A DNA stretch of 64,000 bases from Streptomyces albidoflavus (GTDB lineage Bacteria; Actinomycetota; Actinomycetes; Streptomycetales; Streptomycetaceae), in the NCBI RefSeq assembly GCF_000719955.1, contig NZ_JOII01000018.1, positions 1-64,000 on the forward strand, in the 5' to 3' direction. Both the position numbers and the translations under genes were made by a program. Below the pieces are notes generated by a model. The model did not search any database and was not told the origin of the DNA. It worked only from the letters and a program-made list of their open reading frames with translations. Below, one piece after another: positions 1 to 26,125 of the stretch (its first letter is position 1; each line of letters begins with the position of its first letter).

Positions 1-774
1 CGACTGGTCTGCCGGTGCTGTGGAGTTGCTGACCGGTGAGCGTGTGTGGCCGGGGGAGGAGCGGCTGCGCCGGGCCGGTGTGTCCTCGTTCGGGATCAGC
101 GGCACCAACGCCCACGTCATCCTCGAACAGCCCGAGGAGGCGCAGGAGCCCGCGCCCACGGTGGCGCCCGCCGTCGACGTGCCGTGGGTGCTCTCCGCAC
201 GGTCGGCCCCGGCGCTGCGCGCCCAGGCCGAGCGGCTGCGCGCGTACGTGGCCGCCGAGCCGGTGAGCGCGCCGGACGTGGCCTTCTCGCTCGTCTCCGG
301 CCGCGCCACCTTCGACCACCGGGCGGTGGTCCTGGGCACCGACCGTGAAGCGGCCCTGGAAGCCCTGGCCTCGGGTCTGCCCGACGCGGGCGTCGTGGAA
401 GGCGTGGCCACCGGAGGCCGTACCGCGTTCCTGTTCTCGGGACAGGGGTCGCAGCGTCTGGGAATGGGGCGTGGTCTGTACGAGCGTTTCCCGGTGTTCG
501 CGGAGGCGTTCGACGCGGTCTGCGCCGGACTCGACGAGCACCTGGAGCGCCCGCTGCGTGAGGTGGTCTGGGGCGACGACACGTCGGTTCTGGACGGGAC
601 GGCGTACGCGCAGGCCGGTCTCTTCGCGGTCGAGGTGGCGTTGTTCCGGCTGGTCGAGTCGTGGGGGGTGCGTCCGGAGTTCGTGGCCGGTCACTCCATC
701 GGTGAGGTCGCCGCGGCCCACGTGGCCGGGGTGTTCACCCTCGCCGACGCCGCCGCGCTCGTCGCCGCCCGTCC

Positions 775-14427
<13,653 letters not shown>

Positions 14428-14445
14428 CCGCACAGGCCACGAACG

Positions 14446-14489
14446 AACGGCCCTGGGGCCGGCACCACGGTGCCGGCCCCAGGGCCGTT
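14446..14489 (+). terminator. Strong GC hairpin terminator after the PKS gene
   Basis: A perfect 21-bp inverted repeat (14446-14466 and 14469-14489, arms beginning aacggccctgg) with a 2-nt centre begins 19 nt after the PKS stop codon. There is no clear T-run. Long GC stems without a T-tract are common at Streptomyces transcript ends, so termination is likely. Confidence 0.75.
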
Positions 14490-15060
14490 CTCCTGCCCGC
14501 CGTCCGGAAGCGATGAGGCCCGATTCTGCCCGTTCCCGGCCCGACGCGGACTGCTTTGCTGTGGGGATGCGGAGCTTGCCCCGCTGGTCAGAGAGTTTCG
14601 GGCGTGGACCGTGTGCGTTCCGTGCGCCCCTCGGCACGTGAGCCGTGCCCGTTGCGGGCAGGGAGTGACCGAGCGGCTCCAGCCTCGCGGTGGGGATCAC
14701 CACCGCCCGGTTTCTGGGACGCCGCAGTGGGTTCCGGACGCCGTTGAGCCGGGTGCCGAGACCGTCTCAGGGAGTGCGGACGAGCGCTCCTGACAGAAGC
14801 GAGACAGATATTGGAGTCTCTCGGTCCGTTTCCGCGCGGAACTGTGCCCGTTTTTGCCCGCTACTCGGGGCCGACATACCGGTGCGCACCTCCGTATGCT
14901 CCGGTGTTCCGCGACCCTGGTCCGGACCGACCGTCGTCCGCTGCCCGTTCGGGTGCCCGCGCTGTGGTCCGGACGGGCGCCGTCCGGGAGCCAGGGACGG
15001 TCCGAAGTCGCCTGTTTCCTCCTGCCTAGGGCTGTCTCCGCCTCCTCCGGGCAAGGAAGA
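14490..15060. other. Non-coding spacer between convergent fscC and fscTII with repeated TGCCCGTT words
   Basis: No credible gene is seen here. The octamer TGCCCGTT occurs exactly at 14527, 14646, 14845 and 14942, with a near copy (TGCCCGCT) at 14855, all on the plus strand. A 12-bp palindrome, ttccgcgcggaa, lies at 14830-14841. Because the flanking genes converge, the spacer is not an obvious promoter for either. The role of the repeats is unknown. Confidence 0.5.
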
Positions 15061-15093
15061 GGGCCCGTGGACGCGAGAGGCGTCCACGGGCCC
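15061..15093 (-). terminator. Hairpin terminator downstream of fscTII
   Basis: A perfect 14-bp inverted repeat (gggcccgtggacgc at 15061-15074, its complement at 15080-15093) has a 5-nt loop. It lies 37 nt beyond the stop codon of the minus-strand permease gene and probably ends the long leftward candicidin transcript. Confidence 0.75.
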
Positions 15094-15129
15094 CGTCCCC
15101 GCACGCACGGGGGGAGTTCGTGCGGGGAG

Positions 15130-15972
15130 TCAGAGAGGCCGGCGGAAGCCGCGTACGGCGGTGATCATGCCGACCACCGCGATCACGGCGCAGATCACCA
15201 CCGCCGGGATCGCGTGGTCCAGGCCGGGCACGTCCAGCGCCAGTGCCCGGGTCGCGTCGATCGCGTACGTCAGGGGGTTGACGCTCGCGACCGCGCCCAG
15301 CCAGGAGGGCAGGTCCGCGACCGGGACGTAGGCGCTGGAGGCGAACATCAGCGGGAAGATCACGATCAGGGCGAGGTTCTGCAGCGGCTCGGCCCGCCGC
15401 AGCCAGGCGCCGGCCGCGATGAACGCCCAGCCCAGCGAGAAGCTGATGAAGAGCGTCAGCCCCGCGGAGAGGGCCAGTTCGGCGGCCCCGCCGTTGGGGG
15501 AGTAGCCGAGGACGGTCATCGCCAGGGCCATGATGACCGCGACCTGCACGGCGCTGCGCACCAGGCCGACCAGGCTGCGGGCGGCCAGCAGCGCGCCCGG
15601 GTGGACGGGCAGGGAGCGCAGCCGGGCCACGATGCCGTTCTTCTGGTCCTCGACCAGGCCCACGCCGGACTGCATCGCCGACTGGGCGGCGTTGTCCACC
15701 AGGACGGCGGGCAGGACGTAGTCGAGGTAGCTGACGCCGTCCGGGAAGTGGGGCGGCATGCCCATCTTGCTGAAGACCTGGGTCAGCACGAAGAGGATGA
15801 CCACCGGCTGGATCAGGCCGAAGAGCACGATGCCCGGGTCGGTCACCATGGCCCGCAGGGACCGTCCGGTGAGCACCCTGATCTGGGTGAGGAGTGAACT
15901 CCCGCCGAAGGCAGGCACCGCCGCGGGCCGTGGCACGGCCGGAGGCAGCGGCGGGGCGAGCTGAGTGGTCAA
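15130..15972 (-). CDS. fscTII: ABC-2 type exporter permease (DrrB-like)
   Basis: A 280-residue integral membrane protein of the ABC-2 permease family. It has several hydrophobic segments, among them stretches around PGIVLFGLIQPVVILFV and AVQVAVIMALAMTVLGYS, and a C-terminal one ending in VIAVVGMITAV. It pairs with the ATPase gene 97 nt upstream to form a drug exporter at the cell membrane, presumably for candicidin. The start is TTG at 15972, chosen because GGAGG lies about 8 nt before it; a GTG or ATG start downstream would cut into the conserved N-terminal region. The TI/TII assignment between the two transporter genes is from memory of the FR-008 cluster and is less certain than the function. 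Confidence 0.82.
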   Translation of the reverse strand: MTTQLAPPLPPAVPRPAAVPAFGGSSLLTQIRVLTGRSLRAMVTDPGIVLFGLIQPVVILFVLTQVFSKMGMPPHFPDGVSYLDYVLPAVLVDNAAQSAMQSGVGLVEDQKNGIVARLRSLPVHPGALLAARSLVGLVRSAVQVAVIMALAMTVLGYSPNGGAAELALSAGLTLFISFSLGWAFIAAGAWLRRAEPLQNLALIVIFPLMFASSAYVPVADLPSWLGAVASVNPLTYAIDATRALALDVPGLDHAIPAVVICAVIAVVGMITAVRGFRRPL

Positions 15973-16069
15973 GGGGTCCTCCGTGAAAGGCGTCGTCGGC
16001 CGGCGGCAGCGCCCGCCGGGGTGTCGGGGCGCGGGAGGCGGGGCCCGCGGGGGACGGGGTTCCGCGCGG

Positions 16070-17077
16070 TCATGCCCGGGTCCGGCCGGCGGCCTGCTCG
16101 GCGAGGGTCAGGTACACGTCGTCGAGCGTGGGTTCGCCGAAGTTCAGCTCGCTCGCCTCGACGCCGGCCTGGTCCAGGCTTCTGATGATGTCGGCGATCT
16201 CCCGTGTGGCGTCGATCGGGACGACCACGGTGCGGGCCTCGCCGTCGACCGGGGCGAAGCCCGCCCCGCGCAGCGCCGTGCGCGCCGCGCTCACGTCCTC
16301 GCCGGTCTCCAGGGTGAGCGTCACCGTGCGGCGTCCCACGGTGGCCTTCAGCTCGGGCGCCGTGCCCGCCGCGACGACCCGGCCCGCGGAGAGCACCGCG
16401 ATCCGGTCCGCCAGCCGGTCGGCCTCCTCCAGGTACTGCGTGGTCAGCAGCACCGTGGTGCCCTGCTCGACCAGCCCCTCGACGATCTCCCACAGGTTGA
16501 TGCGGCTGGAGGGGTCCAGGCCGGTGGTGGGCTCGTCGAGGAAGAGCACCTCCGGCGCGCCGACCAGCGACACGGCCAGGTCCAGGCGCCGCCGCAGCCC
16601 GCCCGAGTAGCTGCTCGCACGCCGGTCCGCGACCTCCGTCAGCCGGAACAGCTCCAGCAGCTCCCTCGCGCGCACGCGGGCCGCCCGGCGCCCGGCGCCC
16701 AGCAGACGGGCGATCAGGACGAGGTTGTCGTACCCGCTGAGCTGCGCGTCCACCGAGGCGAACTGTCCGGTGAGCCCGATGCGCCGGCGGATCTCGACCG
16801 GCTTGTCGGCCACGTCGTACCCGGCGACCCTCGCCCGCCCCGAGGTGGGCGGCAGCGCCGTGGTGAGGATGTCGACCAGGGTGGTCTTCCCGGCGCCGTT
16901 GTGGCCGAGGAGTCCCAGCACGGTGCCCCGGGGGACGGCGAGGCTGACCGAGTCCAGGGCGTGGACCGTGCCGTATACCTTGCTGACGCCCTCCGCCTCG
17001 ATCATCAGATCGCCGGAACCGGCGGCGCTCACGCCTGGGGCGGGCAAGGGGGCGGGGGGCAGGTGGAGCCCGTTCAT
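16070..17077 (-). CDS. fscTI: ABC exporter ATP-binding protein (DrrA-like)
   Basis: A 335-residue ATPase. Walker A is GHNGAGKTT (about residues 55-63), the signature is SYSGGLRRRLDL, and Walker B is LFLDEPTTGLDP. A C-terminal extension typical of DrrA-type exporters is present (TVTLTLETGEDVSAARTA region). It powers efflux together with the adjacent permease, which is read from the same strand 97 nt downstream. The first 25 residues before MIEAEGVSKVYG are weakly conserved, so translation may begin slightly later; the Shine-Dalgarno site before the ATG at 17077 (GGAAG) is modest. It lies 176 nt after fscA, in the same direction. Confidence 0.85.
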   Translation of the reverse strand: MNGLHLPPAPLPAPGVSAAGSGDLMIEAEGVSKVYGTVHALDSVSLAVPRGTVLGLLGHNGAGKTTLVDILTTALPPTSGRARVAGYDVADKPVEIRRRIGLTGQFASVDAQLSGYDNLVLIARLLGAGRRAARVRARELLELFRLTEVADRRASSYSGGLRRRLDLAVSLVGAPEVLFLDEPTTGLDPSSRINLWEIVEGLVEQGTTVLLTTQYLEEADRLADRIAVLSAGRVVAAGTAPELKATVGRRTVTLTLETGEDVSAARTALRGAGFAPVDGEARTVVVPIDATREIADIIRSLDQAGVEASELNFGEPTLDDVYLTLAEQAAGRTRA

Positions 17078-17253
17078 GAGGGGTACTTCCGCTCGTGGGT
17101 CTGTGAAGGGTGGGCGACCGGCGGACCGCCTGGCGGGGCCGCGTTCGGGCCGGGGCGCCGGCGCAGCGGGGGCCGTCCGGAACGCGGTCGGTCAGGGGTG
17201 CCCGACGGCTCGCCCGGGACGGACGCCGCCGAGGAGCCGCCGGGCGGAGAGAG

Positions 17254-20200
17254 TCACGGGGCGCCGCCGTCCATGAGGCGGAACAGCTCCTCGTCGGAGG
17301 CGTCGTCCAGATCCAGCGGACCGCTCGCGACGGCCGCCGTTCCGGTGCTCGACGGAGCCCACCGGCCGGCCAGGGAACGCAGCCGCGCCGCCGTGTCCGA
17401 GTCGACCTCGGCGCCCGAGACGAGCAGCGCCTCCAACTCGTCCACCAGGGACACGGCGTCCCGGCGGCCCGGGACCGAACTCCCCCGGAGCGTCTCGCCG
17501 ATGAGGCGGGCCACGGCCGTGGGGGTGGGGTGGTCGAAGATCAGGGTCGGGGGAAGCCGCACGCCGGTGACGGCGGTCAGCCGGTTGCGCAGCTCCACCG
17601 CCGTGACGGAGGTGACGCCCAGCTCGGTGAAGGCCGTGCCGGCTCCGGCGGCGGAGATCTCACCACCGGTCACCGCCGCCAGCTCGGTCCGCACCAGTTC
17701 GGTGACGAGCGCCTCCGCCTCACCGCCGGACAGCCCCGCCAGCCGCCCGGCCAGGTCCGGAACGGTGTCGGCCGCCCGGCCGCCCGGCAGGGACAGCCCC
17801 GCGACCACGGAACCGGACGAGGCCAGCCAGTACGCCTCGTGCTGGAAGGCGTAGGTCGGCAGCGGCACCGCGCGGGCCTCCGGCAGCACCGCCCGCCACT
17901 GCACGTCCAGGCCGAGCGCGTGCAGCCGTACGGCGGCGGCCAGTGCCGCCCGCTCCTCGTCCACGTCGCCCCGTACCACCGGCTCCACGGCGGGGCCGTC
18001 GCCGCTCTCCGGCTCGCCCAGGCACTCCTCGACCATCGGGGTGAGTGCGGCCTCCGGGCCCAACTCGACGTAGATCTCGGTGTGTTCTCCGGCAAGATGG
18101 CTGATCGCGTCGGCGAAGCGGACGGTGTCCCTGGCATGGCGTACCCAGTGGTCCGGGTCGCGGGCCTCCTCGGCGGTGAGCGGCCGTCCGGTGACGTCGG
18201 AGACCAGCGGAACCTGGGGCGCGGCGAACGACAGCCCGGCGACCGTCGCCCGGAACTCCGCGAGCATCGGCTCCATCAGCGGAGAGTGGAAGGCGTGGCT
18301 GACCATGAGCCGACGCGTCTTGTGCCCGGCGGCGGAGACCTCCGTGACGACCTCGGCCACGGCCTCCTCGGTGCCCGACAGCACCACGGACCGCGGACCG
18401 TTGACGGCGGCGACGGTGACCCCGGCGGTGCGTCCGGCCAGGAGCGGCAGGATCTCCGCCTCGGAGCAGCGCACCGCCGCCATGGCGCCGCCCGGCGGCA
18501 GCGCCTGCATCAGCCGCCCCCGCGCGGCGACCAGGGCGCAGGCGTCCGGCAGGGAGAGCACCCCGGCCACGTGGGCGGCGGCGATCTCGCCGACCGAGTG
18601 CCCCACCAGCCGGTCGGGGACGATCCCCCACGACTCCAGAAGCCGGTACAGGGCGACCTCGAACGCGAAGAGCGCGGGCTGGGCGTAGCCCGTGCCGCCG
18701 AGGAGCCCCGCCTCGTCACTGTCCGGCGCGGCCCACATGACCTCGGTCAGCGGCCGTTCCAGCAGCGGGTCGAGGAGCGCGCACACCTCGCGCAGAGCGT
18801 CGTCGAAGACCGGGAAGGCGGCGGCGAGCCCGCGCCCCATGCCGAGCCGCTGGCTGCCCTGCCCGGTGAGGACGAAGGCGGTCCCGGGGGCGGGACCGAG
18901 CGGGCCACGGACGATGCTCCCGGGTGCCTCGCCACGGGCGAAGGCGTCGGCGGACGCGACCAGCCCGTCCCGGTCGCCGCCGGTCAGCAGGGCGGTGCGG
19001 GGGTGCAGCGCCCGGGTGGTGAGCAGGGAGTACGCGAGGTCGCGTGCGGACGCCTCCGGGTGGGCGGCGGCGTGTGCGGCCAGGCGCCGGGCCTGGCCGC
19101 GCAGCGCGTCCGCATCCTTGGCCGACACCAGCCACGGCACGGCGGCACGGGGGGCGGCGGCTCCCGCGTCCGCGCTCCGCTCCGTGCCGGCGGCGGGCGC
19201 GGGTGCCTCCTCCAGGACGAGGTGGGCGTTGGTGCCGCTGATGCCGAAGGACGAGACGCCCGCGCGGCGCGGCCTGCCCTCCTCGCGGGGCCAGTCGCGG
19301 GCCCGCGTCAGCAGCTGCACGGTGCCGGGAGACCAGTCCACCCGGGAGGTGGGGGTGTCGGCGTGCAGGGTGGCCGGGAGCAGGTCGTGCCGCAGGGCCA
19401 GCACCATCTTGATCACGGCGGCGGCGCCGGCGGCGGCCTGCGTGTGTCCCAGGTTGGACTTCACCGAACCCAGCCACAGCGGACGGCCCTCCGGCCGGTC
19501 CCGTCCGTAGGTGTCGAGCAGCGCCTCGGCCTCGATGGGGTCGCCGAGGGCGGTACCGGTTCCGTGCGCCTCGACCACGTCCACCTCGGCGGCGCGGACA
19601 CCGGCGTCGGCCAGGGCCTGCCGGACGACCCGGCGCTGGGCCGGCCCGTGGGGGGCGGTGAGTCCGTTGGAGGCGCCGTCCTGGTTGACGGCGGAGCCGC
19701 GGATCACCGCGAGGACCGGGTGGCCGTTGCGGCGGGCGTCGGAGAGCCGCTCCAGCATGAGCAGGCCGGCCCCCTCCGACCAGGCGGCTCCGTCGGCTCC
19801 CTCGCCGAAGGACTTGCAGCGGCCGTCGGGGGAAAGGCCCCGCAGCCGGGAGAAGCCCACGAACGCGGCGGGGGTGGCCATCACGGCGACGCCGCCGGCC
19901 AGCGCCAGGTCCGACTCGCCGGAGCGCAGGGAGCGGCAGGCGAGGTGCAGGGCGACCAGCGAGGAGGAGCAGGCGGTGTCCACGGTGAGCGCCGGACCGC
20001 TCAGCCCGAGGGTGTAGGCGATCCGCCCGGAGAGCGCGCCGCCCGCGGTGCCCACCGGCAGCAGGCTCTCCAGCTCCCCGGCCGGGTCGGACGCGCCGGC
20101 CGCGTAGTCGTGGTACATCGCGCCGGTGAACACACCGGTACGGCTGCCCCGCAGGGTTCGCGGGGCGATGCCGGCGCGCTCCACGGCCTCCCAGGCCGTC

Positions 20201-22488
20201 TCCAGCAGCAGCCGCTGCTGCGGGTCGGTGGCGAGGGCCTCCCGCGCGGACATCCCGAAGAAGCCGGCGTCGAAGTGGGCCGCGTCGCGCAGGAACCCGC
20301 CCTCGCGCGCCACCGAGGTGCCCGGTGCGTCGGGGTCGTCGCCGAAGAGGGCGTCCAGGTCCCAGCCCCGGTCCTCGGGGAAGCCGGACACGGCGTCGAC
20401 GCCGTCGCGCAGCAGCTCCCACAGCGCCTCGGGGGAGGTGGCGCCGCCGGGCAGGCGGCAGGCCATGGAGACGATCGCGACGGGCTCGTCCTCGTGGGTG
20501 GACGCAGCCGGGCTCTCCTCTGCGGCCGGGGAGGAGAGCCCGGCCAGTTCCCGGGCCAGGGCGGCCGGGGTGGGGAAGTCGAAGGCGAGTCCGGCGGGCA
20601 GCGTCAGCCCCGTGGCCTCGGCGAGCGCGTTGCGCAGCCGTACGGAGGCGACCGAGTCCAGACCGTGGGCGCGGAAGGTGGTGTCCGGCCCGATCGGACC
20701 GGCGGCGGCGGGCCGCGCGCCGTCCTCGCCGGGCACGGCGGCCAGCACCTCGGCGACGGCGGTCACCACCAGCTCCAGCGCCGTCCGGAGACCGGGACGC
20801 GGCGCCCCGGCGGGAGGGACGGCGGTCCGCTCGGCGGCCTCGGCGAGGTACTGCTCCAGCGCCCGCCGGTTGATCTTCCCCGCGGGAGTGCGGGGCAGCT
20901 CGGGAAGGGCCACCAGCTCCAGCGGAATCTTGTACTCGGCGGTGCCCAGGCCCCGGAGATGAGCCGTCACCTCGTCGAGCCCGACCGTGCCGCGCGGGCG
21001 CGGTGCCGTGCCGTCCGCCGGTGCGGCGGCCGGCCGTTCGGTGACCACCAGGACCGGGTACTCGCCCAGACGCGGGTCCGGCGCGGCGACCACGGCGAGC
21101 GGGCCGATGTCCGGCAGGTCCGCGAGGAGCGCCTGGATCTCCACCGCGTTGAACTTGCGGCCGCCGACGTTGATCAGTTCGGCCGACCGGCCGTGGAAGG
21201 TGACCAGGCCGTCCTCGCCGATCGAGGCGAGGTCGCCGGTGCGCAGCCAGCCGTCCTCCGACACCACCGACCGGGTCAGCTCCGGCTCGCCGAAGTAGCC
21301 ACGGAACATGCTGGGACTGCGGTAGTACAGCTCGCCGGGCTGCCCGGGCGGGCACGGGGCGCCGTCCTCGTCCAGGACGCGCATCTCGGCGTCGCGGGTG
21401 GGCCGGCCGACGCTGCGGGAGACCACCTCCGGCGCGTCGGCGGAGAGGCTGCTGGTGCCGTTGCCCGCCTCCGACATGCCCCACACCACCACCAGCGTGG
21501 TGTCCAGCGCCTCCCGCACGTCGCGGACGAGCGCCGGGGGCAGGGCCGCTCCGGCGGTGAGGATCCGGCCGGGCCGGAAGCCGGGGCCGTCCGCGTCCTC
21601 GCGCACCCGGGTGACCAGGTCGTGCAGCTGGGCGGGGACCGCCACCACCACGCTGGGCCGCTCCCGGCGGGCCAGCTCCAGGAACCGGCCGACGTCCCAC
21701 CCGGACAGCAACACCTGGCGGCCGGCGCGGAAGAGCGCCGAGTACGCCGACTGGAGGCCGAAGCAGTGGGTCAGGGGGCACGCGGTGATCAGGGTGCCCG
21801 CGTAGGCGTCCGCGGTGTCCTCGGTGGCGGCCCGGGAGTTGGTGAGCAGCCCCTCGTGCGAGTGGAGGCAGATCTTGGGCCGCGCCGAGGTGGTGCCCGA
21901 GGACGGCAGCAGCAGGAACGGCGAGTCCGGGCGCACCTCGACGGGCAGCGGGTCCTCTCCGGACCACCGCTCCAGCATCTCGGTCACCGTCTCGGTGCCC
22001 TCGCCCGCCGCGTCGCCCGTGACGAGCACGGCGCGCAGCTCGGGCAGGACCTCGCGCAGCGCCGTGCCGCCGAGCGGGCCCCCACCCTCCTGGGTCCGCG
22101 CCGTCAGGACGACGGCGGCGGGCCGGACCCGTTCCAGCAGGGCCCGGACGTCCGAGGGGGCGTTGCCCTGGTGCACCGGCATCGTGACCGCCCCGACCGA
22201 GGCGGCGGCCAGATGGAGCGTCAGGTACTCCCAGCTGTTGGGCAGGTGCAGGGCCACCACGTCGCCGGAGACGACGCCGGACTCCTGGAGGCCGCGCGCC
22301 AGCGCGTCCACCGCCGTCCGCCAGGCGCTCCAGGTCAGGGCGTACTCCCCGTCCACCAGGGCCACGGCGTCGCCGCCCCGGTGCACGGCGTCGGCGAACA
22401 CCCGTGGCAGCGTCAGCCCGTCCAGGGTCCTGCCGGTGGTGGAGGGCGGATCGGTCACGTAGTCGTGTGCGTGGACGGGCACCATCAC
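17254..22488 (-). CDS. fscA: PKS loading subunit FscA: p-aminobenzoate-AMP ligase, ACP, and extension module KS-AT-ACP
   Basis: About 1744 residues. An acyl-AMP ligase comes first (residues ~1-545; A3-like [10 protein letters not shown] near 200; C-terminal [10 protein letters not shown] with Lys near 537). It is followed by a loading ACP (HGLDSVASV, Ser near 609), KS (from ~667; VDTACSSS with Cys near 838), AT (GHSVGE near 1299, malonyl HAFHSP near 1398), a second ACP ([14 protein letters not shown], Ser near 1626) and a docking tail. The ligase activates p-aminobenzoate and the module adds one malonate. There is no KR, which agrees with the retained aryl ketone of the p-aminoacetophenone end of candicidin. 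In the second ACP the usual DSL is TSV: the Ser attachment site is kept but the preceding Asp is Thr. The start is uncertain: GTG at 22488, ATG at 22485 or a later codon, as GGGAG lies very close. PabAB, the enzyme that helps make the starter, is encoded just upstream. Confidence 0.9.
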   Translation of the reverse strand: MMVPVHAHDYVTDPPSTTGRTLDGLTLPRVFADAVHRGGDAVALVDGEYALTWSAWRTAVDALARGLQESGVVSGDVVALHLPNSWEYLTLHLAAASVGAVTMPVHQGNAPSDVRALLERVRPAAVVLTARTQEGGGPLGGTALREVLPELRAVLVTGDAAGEGTETVTEMLERWSGEDPLPVEVRPDSPFLLLPSSGTTSARPKICLHSHEGLLTNSRAATEDTADAYAGTLITACPLTHCFGLQSAYSALFRAGRQVLLSGWDVGRFLELARRERPSVVVAVPAQLHDLVTRVREDADGPGFRPGRILTAGAALPPALVRDVREALDTTLVVVWGMSEAGNGTSSLSADAPEVVSRSVGRPTRDAEMRVLDEDGAPCPPGQPGELYYRSPSMFRGYFGEPELTRSVVSEDGWLRTGDLASIGEDGLVTFHGRSAELINVGGRKFNAVEIQALLADLPDIGPLAVVAAPDPRLGEYPVLVVTERPAAAPADGTAPRPRGTVGLDEVTAHLRGLGTAEYKIPLELVALPELPRTPAGKINRRALEQYLAEAAERTAVPPAGAPRPGLRTALELVVTAVAEVLAAVPGEDGARPAAAGPIGPDTTFRAHGLDSVASVRLRNALAEATGLTLPAGLAFDFPTPAALARELAGLSSPAAEESPAASTHEDEPVAIVSMACRLPGGATSPEALWELLRDGVDAVSGFPEDRGWDLDALFGDDPDAPGTSVAREGGFLRDAAHFDAGFFGMSAREALATDPQQRLLLETAWEAVERAGIAPRTLRGSRTGVFTGAMYHDYAAGASDPAGELESLLPVGTAGGALSGRIAYTLGLSGPALTVDTACSSSLVALHLACRSLRSGESDLALAGGVAVMATPAAFVGFSRLRGLSPDGRCKSFGEGADGAAWSEGAGLLMLERLSDARRNGHPVLAVIRGSAVNQDGASNGLTAPHGPAQRRVVRQALADAGVRAAEVDVVEAHGTGTALGDPIEAEALLDTYGRDRPEGRPLWLGSVKSNLGHTQAAAGAAAVIKMVLALRHDLLPATLHADTPTSRVDWSPGTVQLLTRARDWPREEGRPRRAGVSSFGISGTNAHLVLEEAPAPAAGTERSADAGAAAPRAAVPWLVSAKDADALRGQARRLAAHAAAHPEASARDLAYSLLTTRALHPRTALLTGGDRDGLVASADAFARGEAPGSIVRGPLGPAPGTAFVLTGQGSQRLGMGRGLAAAFPVFDDALREVCALLDPLLERPLTEVMWAAPDSDEAGLLGGTGYAQPALFAFEVALYRLLESWGIVPDRLVGHSVGEIAAAHVAGVLSLPDACALVAARGRLMQALPPGGAMAAVRCSEAEILPLLAGRTAGVTVAAVNGPRSVVLSGTEEAVAEVVTEVSAAGHKTRRLMVSHAFHSPLMEPMLAEFRATVAGLSFAAPQVPLVSDVTGRPLTAEEARDPDHWVRHARDTVRFADAISHLAGEHTEIYVELGPEAALTPMVEECLGEPESGDGPAVEPVVRGDVDEERAALAAAVRLHALGLDVQWRAVLPEARAVPLPTYAFQHEAYWLASSGSVVAGLSLPGGRAADTVPDLAGRLAGLSGGEAEALVTELVRTELAAVTGGEISAAGAGTAFTELGVTSVTAVELRNRLTAVTGVRLPPTLIFDHPTPTAVARLIGETLRGSSVPGRRDAVSLVDELEALLVSGAEVDSDTAARLRSLAGRWAPSSTGTAAVASGPLDLDDASDEELFRLMDGGAP

Positions 22489-22548
22489 TCCCGGGATGTC
22501 GAGCGTCGCCGTCAGAGGGGGGAACGGTTCCAGGCTCTTGCCACGGGG

Positions 22549-22564
22549 CCCGTGTTTTCCCTAG
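22549..22564 (-). promoter_or_regulatory. Candidate PAS-LuxR (FscRI/PimM-type) operator upstream of fscA
   Basis: Read on the minus strand the site is CTAGGGAAAACACGGG, which matches the published PimM consensus CTVGGGAWWTCCCBAG at 13 of 16 positions, with a perfect left half. It lies about 60-75 nt before the fscA start, in the 143-nt pabAB-fscA spacer. FscRI, encoded in the same window, belongs to the PimM family. No binding data are available from sequence alone. Confidence 0.5.
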
Positions 22565-22592
22565 AGATGCGGCCGGTGCCGGCCGCGCGGGG

Positions 22593-22619
22593 CCCCGGCG
22601 GCCCGCCGGACCGCCGGGG
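22593..22619 (-). terminator. Possible hairpin after pabAB
   Basis: A 9-bp stem (ccccggcgg paired with ccgccgggg) with a 9-nt loop lies 12 nt beyond the pabAB stop on the minus strand. A second small hairpin (gcggccgg/ccggccgc) adjoins it at 22569-22586. Together they could end or attenuate the pabAB transcript before fscA. Confidence 0.4.
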
Positions 22620-22631
22620 CACCCCGTGAGG

Positions 22632-24803
<2,172 letters not shown>

Positions 24804-24962
24804 GTGTCCTTGTCCCTCAGGCGCGTGAGCGGAAAGTGACGGGGGAGGCGGTCGGACGGGATCGCCGTCCGGGCCTGTGCGGGCTCTCCGGTGGTGCGGA
24901 CGACGTCCGCCGCGTACGCGCGTACGCCGTCGGCGGTGCGTCGGTCACGGCTCCAGCGCCTG

Positions 24963-24991
24963 CCCGGCCGGCGGTCCCGCCGCCGGCCGGG
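24963..24991 (-). terminator. Hairpin terminator downstream of fscTE
   Basis: A perfect 12-bp stem (cccggccggcgg and its complement) with the loop tcccg begins 8 nt after the fscTE stop codon on the minus strand. It suggests that the fscMI-to-fscTE transcript ends here and that pabAB is expressed from its own signal in the remaining ~160 nt. Confidence 0.65.
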
Positions 24992-24999
24992 CCGGACGC

Positions 25000-25770
25000 T
25001 CAGGCGGCCGGGGCGGCCCGGTCGGGGTGGAGGGCCTGGGCGATCTCCGTGTTGACCGCGTCGAGGTGCTGGGTGAGGAAGAAGTGCCCGCCCGTGAAGA
25101 CCCGCAGCCGGAACGGCCCGGTGGTGTGGTCGCGCCACCGCTCGGCCTCCTCGACGGTGGTCAGCGGGTCGTCCTCGCCCGTCAGCACGGTCAGCCCGCA
25201 GGCCAGCCGGCGGTCCGGAGGGCAGGTGTAGGTCTCGATGGCGCGGTAGTCGCCGCGCAGCGCGGGCAGCGCCATGCGGAGGATCTCCTCGTCGCCGAGG
25301 ACACCGGCCGCCGTGCCATTCAGCCGCTTCATCTCCGCGACGATCCCGTCGTCGTCCCTCGTGTGGACCCGTTCGGCGCGGGTGGTCGAGGGGCCGCGCC
25401 GTCCGGAGGCGATGACGGTGCGGGGACCGGCGCCCTTCTGCTCCAGCCGCCACGCCGTCTCGAAGGCGAGCGCGGCCCCCATGCTGTGCCCGAAGAAGAC
25501 GGTGGGCCGCTCGTCCAGCGGGAGCAGCTGCTCGGTGATCAGGTCGGCCAGCGTGCCGAGGTCCGGGACACAGGGCTCCTTGCGGCGGTCCTGCCGGCCC
25601 GGGTACTGGAGCGAGACGACCTCGGCGCCCGGCGCGAACCGCGCCGAGACCGGGTGGTAGAAGCTGGCGGAGCCGCCGGCGTGCGGGAAGCACACCAGCC
25701 GTACCGCGTCGGCCTCGGCCGGGTGGTACCGCCGCAGCCAGCGGGCCGCGGTGTCGTCAGCGGTGGTCAC
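25000..25770 (-). CDS. fscTE: Type II thioesterase
   Basis: A 256-residue alpha/beta hydrolase of the external thioesterase family that removes wrong or stalled acyl groups from PKS carrier proteins. The N-terminal PHAGGSASFYH (near 25-35), the nucleophile motif GHSMG (Ser near 95) and the catalytic His in GGHFFLTQH (near 228) are all present. The open frame reaches up to 25875, but the upstream part is Arg/Pro-rich and unconserved. GTG at 25770 was chosen because GAAGGGA lies about 8 nt before it and the protein then begins at the usual distance from the first conserved motif. It is the last gene of the run fscMI-MII-P-FE-TE. Confidence 0.9.
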   Translation of the reverse strand: MTTADDTAARWLRRYHPAEADAVRLVCFPHAGGSASFYHPVSARFAPGAEVVSLQYPGRQDRRKEPCVPDLGTLADLITEQLLPLDERPTVFFGHSMGAALAFETAWRLEQKGAGPRTVIASGRRGPSTTRAERVHTRDDDGIVAEMKRLNGTAAGVLGDEEILRMALPALRGDYRAIETYTCPPDRRLACGLTVLTGEDDPLTTVEEAERWRDHTTGPFRLRVFTGGHFFLTQHLDAVNTEIAQALHPDRAAPAA

Positions 25771-25884
25771 GGGGGAGTCCCTTCGATGGTTCTGGCGCCG
25801 GTCGGTGTTCCGCCGGCGGCGGGTCCGCGGGTGCGAGGGCCGGGCCGGACGGGGCACCGGTACCGGTCCGCGCACCCGGCTGGT

Positions 25885-26079
25885 TCAGTCCTCCTGGAGG
25901 ACGACCGAGGCCGACGGGCACAGATCGCCCGCCGTGCGGACCGCCTCGTGGTCCCGCTCGTCGGGCTCCGCGCGGAGCAGGACCACGACGCCGTCGTCGT
26001 CCTGGTCGAAGACCTCCGGCGCGTTCAGGACGCACTGGCCTGCTCCTACGCACTGCTCGCTGTCGACGGTGACACGCAT
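25885..26079 (-). CDS. fscFE: Small 3Fe-4S ferredoxin
   Basis: A 64-residue acidic ferredoxin that passes electrons to the P450 encoded 46 nt upstream. Three cysteines are visible: C10 and C16 in CVGAGQC and one in the C-terminal LCPSAS. This is the three-Cys pattern of P450-partner 3Fe-4S ferredoxins, with Ala replacing the central Cys of the 4Fe type. GAGGAG about 9 nt before the ATG supports the start. Its reductase is not in the cluster and is presumably shared with the host. Confidence 0.93.
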   Translation of the reverse strand: MRVTVDSEQCVGAGQCVLNAPEVFDQDDDGVVVLLRAEPDERDHEAVRTAGDLCPSASVVLQED

Positions 26080-26125
26080 GATCGTTGGCTCCTCGGTGGA
26101 TGGGGGGTCCGTCGGCGGCGCCCGG

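Noticed and set aside
14690..15331. Open frame of 213 codons after the PKS gene
   Set aside because: It runs through the terminator hairpin and into antisense of fscTII; composition is not protein-like.
17110..22629. Plus-strand open frame of 1839 codons
   Set aside because: It is an antisense shadow of fscA: Gly/Arg/Gln-rich with no family motif, while the minus strand has intact ligase, KS, AT and ACP motifs.
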